NCBI GenBank assembly: GCA_026929865.2
Contig: CM049414.1
Span: 5,727,001-5,791,000 of the forward strand
From: Hyperoplus lanceolatus
Taxonomy: Eukaryota > Chordata > Actinopteri > Uranoscopiformes > Ammodytidae
Length of the DNA stretch: 64,000 nt
Reading direction: 5' to 3'
Position numbers and translations under genes: made by a program. Under the pieces are notes generated by a model, which worked only from the letters and a program-made list of their open reading frames with translations, was not told the DNA's origin and ran no database searches. Positions 47,408-58,701 of the stretch are shown piece by piece (the first letter of the stretch is position 1; each line of letters opens with the position of its first letter).

Positions 47408-47725
47408 TCAGGGCTTCCACTTTGTTTTGACCCAGGCCAGGGCGTAGGTGCTGCTTGCGTTGAGGACGTTCTTGTGCAGGAAGAGGTGAGGTTTGGTGGG
47501 GTCACTGTGAACGTGGAAGAGGCTGAAGCTGGCCCTCTCCAGCTCTCTGAGCAGGCTGAACCAGTAACGCACCACCGAGGGATCGTCCCCGCCCACCTCA
47601 AAGCCCGCCCAGTGCAGGTGAACCTCCAATAACAGCTGACCCACTGAGTCCACTACGCCCTCCAGCAGCAAGTTCTCCAAGATCTTCCACTCTGCGCTCT
47701 CCATGTCCGCCTTCAGAACATCCAC
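47408..47725 (-). CDS. mettl24: mettl24 terminal coding exon
   Basis: Acceptor ttctag|gtggat at its upper edge, stop tga at 47410-47408; encodes [13 protein letters not shown] and on to WVKTKWKP (105 codons plus stop). Confidence 0.95.
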   Translation of the reverse strand: MDVLKADMESAEWKILENLLLEGVVDSVGQLLLEVHLHWAGFEVGGDDPSVVRYWFSLLRELERASFSLFHVHSDPTKPHLFLHKNVLNASSTYALAWVKTKWKP

Positions 47726-50700
47726 CTAGAACCGAGAAGAAAAAAGAATCAAATCACTTTATCAAATCAGTTCAAATCAGTTTCATTGACTGTACAGTGC
47801 ATTCCAAATTATTATGCAAATGATATTTTTCTCAGATTTTCCTAAATAGTCGATGCAAATGACAGTCAGTATAATTTTCAAGTCATCAACCGTTAAAGTA
47901 TGATTCAGATTTTATTGAACAAACCTCCAAATGATAACGGTATTTTTTTCAAAAATAAAAAACTCAAAATGCACCGTTCCAAATTATTATGCACAACAGA
48001 GTTTCAAAACATTTTATAGGTTCTAAAGAAATAAAAATGGTCATTTGTTGAATTTGCAGGATGTGAAGGTCATATTTAATGAAATCAAAAGCTATTTCAA
48101 TCAAAAACATCTTAACAGGCCAAGTTACATGTTAACATAGGACCCCTTCTTTGATATCACCTTCACAATTCTTGCACCCATTGAACTTGAGAGTTTTTGG
48201 AGAGTTTCTGCTTGAATATCTTTGCAGGATGCCAGAATAGCCTCCCACAGCTGCTGTTTTGATGTGAACTGCCTCCCAACCTCATAGATGTTTTGTTTGA
48301 GGATGCTCCGAAGGTTCTCAATAGGGTTGAGGTCAGGGGAAGATGGGGGCCACACCATGAGGTTCTCTCCTTTTATGCCCATAGCAGCCAGTGACACAGA
48401 GGTATTCTTTGCAGCATGAGATGGTGCATTGTCATGCATGTAGATGATTTTACTACGGAAGGCACGGTTCTTCTTTTTGTACCATGGAAGAAAGTGGTCA
48501 GCCAGAAACTAAACATACTTTACCGAGGTCATTTTCACACCGTCAGGGACCACCATCTCTCTCCCCATGACTCCGGCCCAAAACATAACTCCGCCACCTC
48601 CTGTCTGACATCGCAGCCTTAGGGACATGGTGGCCATTTACCAACCATCCACTACTCCATCCATCTGGACCATCCAGGGCTGCACAGCACTCATCAGTAA
48701 ACAAGACTGTTTGAAAATAAGTCTTCATGTATTTCTGAGCCCAATGCAACCGTTTCTGCTTGTGAGCAGTGTTTAGGGGTGGCCGAATAATAGGTTTATG
48801 CACAGCTGCAAACCTCTGGAGGATCCTACACCTTGAGGTTTGCGGGACTCCAGAGGCACCAGCGGCTTCAAATACCTGTCTGCTGCTCTGTAACGGCATT
48901 TTAGCAGCTGCTCTCCTATTCCGATGAATTTGTCTGTCAGAAACCTTCCTCATTATGCCTTTATCTGCACCAACCCGTCTGTACTCTGAATCAGCCACAA
49001 ATCTCTTCACAGTACGATGATCACGCTTAAGTTTCCGTGAAATATCTAATGTTGTCATACCTTATCCAAGGTATTGCACTATTTGATGCTTTTCAGCAGC
49101 AGAGAGATCCTTTTTCTTTCCCATATTGCTTGAAACATGTGGCCTGCTTAATAATGTGGAACGTCCTTCTTAAGTAGTTTTTCCTTTGATTGGGCTCACA
49201 TGGCAAACTAATTATCACAGGTGTATGAGATTGATTTCAATGATCCAAGGTGCCCTGAGACACAATATCATACATACGTTTAATTGAAAAACAAAAAATC
49301 TAAAGTTTATGACACTTCAATCCAATTTGCATAATAATTTGGAACACGGTGTATATGGCCCAATATCACAAATAGCCATTTGCCTCAATTACATAATATG
49401 ACACCCTCTGCCCTTAAAGGTGAAGTGGTTTATTTATGTTAATATAAGTGTTACATTTCTCTTTATTCATACAGTGATCACTTACATAATGTGCGCGTTT
49501 CATAAAGCCGATCTCTCAGTCAGCTGCTTTGCATGTAATCGGCAAATAAACTTTTTGTAGTATCCCGAAATTTTTATCCAATCAGAAGAGAGAACATTAC
49601 AAAACGACACCCGTCTCACTCATACATACTGTGTGCGGGGCAGGTAAAAATCCTTCCCAATGTCTGTTTTGATGGTTTTTATCATGTTTTATCACACTTA
49701 TGGATCTGAGATGATGTTAGATTACTTGCTGCTTGAAGACCGCAGTGCATAAATGTGGTGACGTAGGGACGAGCGAGGGGACTGCTAACTGCAGTAACTG
49801 ACAGGAAGTTAGCTAAAAGAACCATTCCGCTTACAACACCTTTAAGAAACACCTTGGATGTTTTATTTCTTCCTCGGGTTATAAATGAGTTCTATTAAAA
49901 CTCTGGAAAGTGACAAAACTCTATTGAACTGAAAAATATATTAAAAGATGAATAGGAGTAAGTGAAGCTTGGCCTTTGTTCTTGCTTTAGCGATCATGTG
50001 GATGATGGATAGAGAGAGAGCAGCAGCCTGACTGTGAGAGCAGTGGGGGAAATGCCTCCTAAGATGAATGTTAATGGCACCCTCAGGTCTAATTCATGCA
50101 AGGAGAAACTCATCATGAATGCCCCAAAGTCTAATGCTAAAACCCTGGGGGATCTTTCTCTACTGAAGTCTACTGAATTGCTAAACATGTCCACTGTCTG
50201 TCTGACCTTTATGTGTCTTTTTTTTTAGGTTAGCATTTTCTCAGCTTGTACATCTATTTTAGTAGAGATAAGACCGGAGGAGAAATTTAGATTACAGGAT
50301 TTATCAGAAAGAAGGCCCGGGGTATCGCGGTGTCAAGGATTATTACATTAAAGATAACACCAGATACTATGAGGACATTTTAATTGCAGGGAAACATAAC
50401 TGAGGACATTATCCGGAGCCAAAGACAGCACAGATATTAAAGTGCCATGAGATTCCTGTCCAAATGGCACCTGTGAATTCTTTATATAATTCCCCAACAC
50501 TCATTAATGTGACTTTAAGTCTTTGAAACTCAAGAGAGACAGCATGTGGAGAACATGTCCAAATGTTGTCCTCTGTTGTCCTCCCCGCGGGCCCTAAAAC
50601 CGCAACACGTACAGATGTCTTCCTTAATTGGACAGCAAACCGGTAATGGAAAAGGGTTGCCACATCATCAAGAAGTGATGTATTCCCTTTGGTCTCGGAG

Positions 50701-53700
50701 GACAGAGTGCCTGTGTACTGTGTTTGTATCATGCTCTGTTTGTCAGGATGCAATGTTATTTAGAGCAGCTTCATTTCCTCACTCCTCATTCTTCACACAA
50801 ATTGCCCTTTCTGCCTGACCCAACACTGCCAATATCAACTCTCTCTGCAGGGAAAAGCTGCAACCCCTTAGCCCTGACCTGGCAAGATATACTGTCTGTC
50901 TGGTCTGAGTGAAGACCATATTATGTTGTTGGGACTCAGAAAGATGACTTTTACTACACTGCTGTGCTGCGTTAGCCATGCTAAATGGTCCTTAACTATA
51001 TGCTGGAAGGAAATGAGATATGATGACTGGTGCCTGGAGGAAAAAATAAGATGTTTTTTTTTTTTCAAATCTAAGGAAATTATAGAAATGTGTTTGAAAT
51101 ACATAGATAGCTTAGTTTAGCATAAAGATTTGAATCAGGGAAGCAGCTAGTTTGTTGCCTTCTATCACCTGTAAGAGTCAAATAAAACTTCATATTGGTT
51201 TTATTTAATGTCTGCAAGCAGAGACTTTAGAAATTACTGCTCGAAGCCAAAAAAAGTGCACTGTCTGTAGCTACATACATACATACATACATACATACAT
51301 ACATACATACATACATACATACATACATACATACATACATACATACATACTGTATTCCCTTCACATTTGTAATAGTGGCATCTATACCCCTTACTAACCT
51401 TTTTATAATCATAAATCACAATTTTAACTTCCGTCATCCTCGGTATGCAATTATCTATTTAGAAGTTTAACTTCAACGGTTTTATGATAATTGTTTAAGA
51501 ACTGTAATCAAACTCTGTAACCCGTCACAAACTACATTACACTCTCTACAATTAAAATATCAGATCAGCATCACGGTTGAGCCTGTGTAGACTATTTTAT
51601 GTAACAATTAATACAACATTTTCTGCAAAAAAATCTTTATACCCAAAGGTCAACTAATTCCTCTCCTCCGAGTGACTCCCAGCATGTGATCGATATGCAC
51701 ATAGTAATTACTTCTGTAAAGCATCCGGAGCATTAGGCAGCACAGTGGGACACATTCTAATTTAGAGACGAGTTTCATTTAAATAAAAGTTGTCTCAGCC
51801 TGTAAACAAACAAGTTTTGCTGATTTGAGAAAAACTATCTTTAAATAGTCAATAAGTTGGCAGAGTTTTGCCTGTTAATTGGCCAGAGTGTGTATAATCA
51901 ATGTGGGGGCAAATCCTCGCTATTAACACAACTTGTATTTACTGCCTGTGTCCTTTTGTCCCACACAGTTGGTCTTAGAGTAATCCAACAGTGTTGGCTT
52001 GTGACCCCAGAGTCAAACATCCCTGCTTATCTGGCCTTTATTACTCTCCACGTTTTATTGCTTTTAATTAGAGAACCTGCCGTTTGACAGCAGATCGCAA
52101 TTAAAGATATTTAACTACACATCTGAGAGCTGATTGAGTGCTATTGGAAGAACTTAAACAACTGCTGTGACATCAGGTCAGAGCCTCCCAATGGCAGCTA
52201 TTGACAGAGAGGCAATATGAGCTGTCTTGATATTCACATAGCAGCATTGTGTAAAACACTTAATCTTTTCAGTTTGATCCCAATAAAACACAGTGCACTA
52301 CAGTTTTTACAGTATTACAATTTGCATGTGAGGAAAGTTTGTTTATTCGGTAATGAGACCATACCTAAGAAAATGTTCACTTATCTGACACGCCCAATGT
52401 AACATATTGCACCTTTAAACGCCAATTGATAAGCAACATCATAGTGACAAACAAAATGTAGACATTTCTACATAGAAATCCAACGTTGGGTGGAAGCAGC
52501 ATGTATCCAGATGAATACAGCATGTGTATTTGTCAGCAGAGCATAGGGAAATACTCATTTGTGTAGTTTTAACCCAACACAGATAAGAAACACTGCACAG
52601 ATGCATATTTCGACCTTTCCAGGCGTCTCTGTTTCTCCTCTGTTGCTCTTCCTGTCACTGTGACTGGGCAACTGTTCTCCTGCTGCTGCTTACTCCTTAG
52701 GCACACTGTGTACTCACATTAAAAGTTCATTACAAGAATGAGTGCGTGGCTCTGAATTTAAAACAGGTGGGTTCTGTCGTCTATGAAATACTACAAAAGT
52801 GTGCAAAAGCCACCCACGCCGACCAACGTTTATATCTTATCTCAAGTCACAAACATAATATCCATCCAAGTTCCTTTTATGAGTCAGATTGCTTTGCTTT
52901 CGACCCCAGAAATGACTAATAAACTCAACTTAAAGTAAAATAACCAAGGCCACAAACCCTTGAGCAACGTGTAGGAACTCATTGATTTGGCTTTGAATGA
53001 GCTGTTCATGGGACATCCGGAAAAAGAATCATTTATTAACTTTAGCGACTTTGACTGGATGGAAATAATCCCCCCAAAAAAAAAAAAAAAACATGCTATA
53101 TACTCCATAATATCAAAGTGCTAGACTGAACTAACAAAACAAAGACAGCTTTCCTTTTTCTAGAGGCTTCACAGTCATGGAGTGAAAACATTGACGCTGC
53201 GTTACAAATCTCATACTCTCTTTTTTTCTATTCTACCTACTACGTCACTTCTGGGGCGCACTGGATTTTGGGTCAGAAATCACCCAAATTGCAGGCTGTT
53301 TTCGACACTATTTTAAAGCATGCTAAATCTGACCACACGATTTTGAACTTCTCAAATCTTTTTTCCTACCATACTAAATAGCAGAAAGTATGGGCATTGG
53401 AACGCACGGATAGAGTTAGACCCAGGAGAAGCAGCTGACAAAGGATGTTGACATGGATGTAAATAAAAAGGCTTTATCTTCATGGGAGCAGTGATTTGTT
53501 TAGCAGACTTCATTGAATCTCAGAGAAGGAGATATCTTGCATAACACTGTTGACACTTTGGCCTGAGGATGGTGTAAAAGGAAACTCATGGAACCCCAAT
53601 ACAGAAATAGTGTACTTCATCTGGGGAGCATGCATGTTTTGCATCTCATTGCGTCCAATTAGATTATGGTTATAAAAAAAAATGTATTCAAGTAAAAGTT

Positions 53701-55099
53701 CACAGATCACCAAACACATTTGGATCCAACCTCTGGAGAAAATAAATATCTAAAATCAGCCCCTATGTGTACATGTTGGAAATGTCTGACTTTGAACAAC
53801 CAAGGAAGACAGAAAGGCTTAGGGGAGAACGGGGTAAGTAGGCACACTTTTTACTCTAGTGAGAGTTGCTTATCACCTAAACATCTTTCAATAGTCATTC
53901 CTACATTAAATTGAAGATTAAGGTGTTGGCTTGAAATGTGTACCCCTCACTTTTTCTATCTTATTGTAATGAAGAAGAAATTAATCATCAAAGACACCCT
54001 TACACATTGTGACAACCAACACCATCAAGGGGTCGGTTGTCAAAAACTATGGGGTTGTTTGTCACAATGTTATCTTAATGGGAATAATCTTAAAAAGAAG
54101 GCAAGCAAGTTGAACTAAATTAGAAAGTTTAATTGCATTGTCAAGTTGACAAATAGGCCTACATAACTTACTGTAGCCTTGGCAGCTGGTCTAGTTTGGG
54201 ATGCACTGGGTTGTTTTGATTTTGTTGCCCTTTTTCTTTTGCATGCTAGCTGCCTTTTCATGCTCTATTCTTTCCTTCTCTGGGGTGTCAGTGAGGATAC
54301 AGCTTGACAATTTATTTCGTTATTGGGTTCCTTTTCTAGCTGCAGAGATAACATGTGACAACCAACCCCCCAAAAAATGTGACAACCAACCCCAACTTGA
54401 ATTTCTTGCTAACATCAAGGCCAACAACCATCTGACAACTAATTAGCTGGCTAACCACAATCTAAACTATAGTTTACCCTTCACACTTTTTATGGGTAAC
54501 AAGTGTTTTGTTATAAACCCATTGTGTAAAAGCCTAGAAGAAAAATACTGAGGAGCTAAATATTTTCAATTTCACATGAAAAACACAAACAGTCATCTCA
54601 CCTCAAATTCAGCAGTTTAACTCCAAGGAAGACTATGTAGGTGACCTCTGATCCCAATTCTGGATATTTACATACCAAAATTTCACAGACAGCGCCTTCT
54701 GGTTCCGAGATATAACGATTGTGACAACCAACCCGTGTGACAAATTACCCCGTTCTCCCCTACTGATGTTCCCAAAAACATAACACAAACTACATTCATT
54801 TTCACTGTAAGTTACTCATTTTTAACAAACCATTTCTATCAGAATATTCTGCTTTTATGATCACATAAAAGGGCGCTCTAATGGAATCCAGCCATGAACG
54901 TAGCAGGTTATGAAAACTCATGTCTTTAATTCATAGGTATCGTAACTACGCCAGACTGTCATCCAGCTGTGATTTCATTACCAATGAAAGAGAAACATGG
55001 CTCCTTTGACCTTGATTTACCATTCAGTCAGTTCCTTTAGCAGACATGTCCACTGGATCTCTAACCATGGTTATTAGTATGCATGCTATCATGAATGGG

Positions 55100-55173
<74 letters not shown>

Positions 55174-58100
55174 TTAATCTCATATGCAGATTCCTATCTG
55201 ATGAGTTGGAACACTATCCCTTTGGGGCTTTCAAGAGGTAACATTCAGCATGATAATGTTTAAAAGAGGAAAACAAAAATTATATATGAGAGTTTATCGA
55301 CCAGGAGACGTGAGGAATGAATGATTAGCTGTAATATGTTAGGGTTCACATGAAGGGGTCTGTGTTTGCATGCATGCAGCGTATCCGTGACTCCTCTAGC
55401 AGCTGATGCAGAAAAAACAATAAAGGTGGAGTCAGTGATTCTTGAAAACGCTTGTTGTTAAAATCCCTTTTTGCCAAAATCAGCAAAAATCTCCTCACGA
55501 TCCGCTACCTGTCCTTACTGTGTTTGAGTTGGAGGAGTTAATACACAGCCTAGGCTCTGTAAACAGGCATGTAAATAAAGGGGCCCCATCTTAGCTAGCA
55601 ACCTGCCCGTTTACAGAGTCTAGGTTGTGTATCAACATTGGATTTTTTTCAGAGCTCACACCGTACTTAAAAGTAGCAGATTGTGAGGAGATATTCACTG
55701 ATTTTGACAAAGAGTGAATTTGACAACACACCTTCTCCAGAATTGCTGACTCCACCTTTAACAAATGCATATTATAACCAGACACCATGTTGAACACAAT
55801 GCTACTACTAACTCATGCTTTTCCTCTCTTACCTGTCTGTGTCCAAAGTCGCTGAGGATGGTGGCCAGTTTCTTGGTGTTGGCGTGCTGCCTCTGGGCCA
55901 CTATGGCTGGGTTGGGATCCCTCCAGTCCACAGAGAGCCTGTGGAGCCACATGTGAGCCTGCTGCTGGTGAGGCTGCTTCAGACTGGGGTCAAAGCAGTG
56001 CACCTCACAGCCTGCACTGGCCAGGGAGCGCTCCAGAGATCGGTCATCCACACCCAACCTGCACATGCCCCCACACACAGCACCAGACAGACCAGGGTGG
56101 AGTATGTCAAAGAAAAGGCAAGGCAAAATTGACTTAAATAATTCCTCGGTATACAAGCCAAACATAAACTTGTTCGTAGTATTGAGTAGAGTGTTGAAAA
56201 CTGTACCGAAAAGCTGTAATTTAATGTCTGTCTGTCCAGATAACGATTCTTGACAAAATAATCCTCCCTGATTTAAATCCAAATGTTGATCACTTTAAAT
56301 GATAGTATGTTTTGACAAAGTGACCAGCCCACCTAAAGGCAAAAAAGGGGGGAGAACCCATGATTTTTTTTGCCAGGAGTTTCTTGTCGTCTCTTTAGTT
56401 TCTTTTTTTCTTCTTCTCCTTGTCTAGGTAGACAGATACATTTGCCTGCACCCATCTCTCGTTCATGCCTTTTCCTCACTTAAACTGCTATTCTCTCTTT
56501 TATCCCACACCCCACTTCTTCTAATGCTTCTATTTTATCCTATTCTGTTTGTCTCTGTCTGTCTGTCTCCACACTCCCCCGTGTCTAGTTTGGTGCTTCT
56601 TGTGCTGTACTCTGTAATTGCGGCTGAGGGAGTACATGTCACAGTACGCTGCTTTTCACAGATGAGGAAGCGGGTCCCCGAAAGGCATTTCACTAGCTGG
56701 GAGATTGAGATGCAACGTGACGTCTCCCTTATTTTTTTATTTTATTTTTATTTTTACAGCACTACAGATTTCAAGTAGGCCTATGTCTCTGGTGCTGTGT
56801 TTTGGGATGATACTGTTTAGGGGGGGGGGCAGTACCTTTGCCGACACACTATTTTAACTTGTTTTTTTCTGTTACCATGGAGTCATCAAAATATGTCTGT
56901 ATTTCCAACTCCATGCTCGCTCTGTCTTGATTTTTCTACTGCCCTGATTGTTCCCAGTATTATCATACCGTATGTATGATGAATGAGTGATGAAGTGCGG
57001 GCCTTTTTTTTCTAATTCCCATGCTGTGCTTTAGCCTATATAAGGGCTCGAAATTTGGAGAACTGCCACATCGCCTAGAAAATGTGCGGGTAAATTCAAG
57101 ATAAGGCTGAATGGTAGTTAAGCTAGAGATGATGTACATAACAAAGTAAAAGGCTGATAGAATTTGATAGGCTATCGTCTGCTACCAAGTTCGCCTGGGT
57201 GAAAAGTTGAGTGAATCCAGTCTGCAACTTCCATTATATCTTTTCCTGTTGAGATATGTTTGACTGGTCATTCTTAAAACATGGCTCTGTTCCAGTCCGT
57301 ACCAGGTACCTCAAATCTGAAGCTACTGAAAAATTAATTCTGCTGTCATTCATTTTATATAATTTCACTGGTGCTTTTCTTACTATGGCAAATCAAAATG
57401 TCATTTTCAAGTCATCCCAAGACATGTGTATCAATCACTGAGACAGAAAGTGGACGTTTCAGATGTCACTGTCACTGGGTATATTAACTGTTAGCCTGCT
57501 GCTGTTTCTATCATCAATAAGGAAGAGGAATAACGTTGACAGAAAGCCTGGATGGATGTAACAAACGAGGATGGAGTATATGTGAGGGTTAGCCTACAGA
57601 AGAAGGCTAACATTAGCATACATTAGGTAAGAGTTTTGTCTCGATATTGAAAATTACTCAATAATTTTTAACACAAACAGCTCGTATAGACAGACAAGAG
57701 TCGTGGCTTTAAAGAAAGTAACGTGTATTTGTGAAAGGCATGTCTTGTTAAGTTTTTATTAAGTTTGTTTGCAGAATACAGGTGTCATTCAATACAAAGT
57801 GAATGGAGCGCTGTGTGTTGTTTTCCCCCACGATGGTCGTGGCCCCCGATTATGACGCGTTCTGCACTGTCTCTATAGCCCTGAGACCTATAGGTCCATG
57901 CCTGAGACTGAGGTGAATTTTTTTTGAAAGTCTAACAATGGATGATTCATACTGTCATAAAATATCTGATCACAGTTAGATCCTGCAACTGAGTAGAAAA
58001 AAATTATGTGATCAAAAAGAACCAGAGATTGATATCAGAATGAGGAAGATGGAGAGATGAGTTCAAGTAGAAGAGGTGAAAGATCCCTTTAAACCTGCAG

Positions 58101-58657
58101 TGTGTAGAATTTTGGGTTTTATTTCCTAGCAGATTTTGTAGAAAGTAATTATAATATCCATAAGTACATTTAATTTAGTGCATAATAGCTGAAAAAAATG
58201 TTTTGAATTATTATTTCTCCCCTTAGAAAGGGTCTCATATATGTCCATATTTCTGCATATTTTGGACCAAGACCTAGTGCCGCCATCTTGAAAGTGTCAT
58301 AGTTGAAATGTCATCAGGTGCATTGTTTAAAATTTAGAATTGTTCTTGTCCTTGAAGGCCACTGTAGCTTCTGTTATTATTCGAAAGGGTTGGGGTTACC
58401 CAGGGAGTGTTGCATTCTAGAATTTTGTAGAACTTTCTTGATGATGTCATATTATACACTGCACCTTTAAGTGGAAAAACATCCATCTCCCCCTGTGCTC
58501 TTCCTGCCCAGACATAGCCGTCCACGGATGGTTACACAGCATGCAAATGAGACGTATCAGCAGTACACACACGCAGAGTAAACACAAAAAAAATATGCAG
58601 GGGAAGAGTACACACACAAGTGCACATCCTCTGCAATGCACTGAATACAACATTGTA

Positions 58658-58701
<44 letters not shown>

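Noticed and set aside
51273..51350. CRISPR-like array
   Set aside because: A simple tetranucleotide microsatellite without spacers; the genome is eukaryotic.
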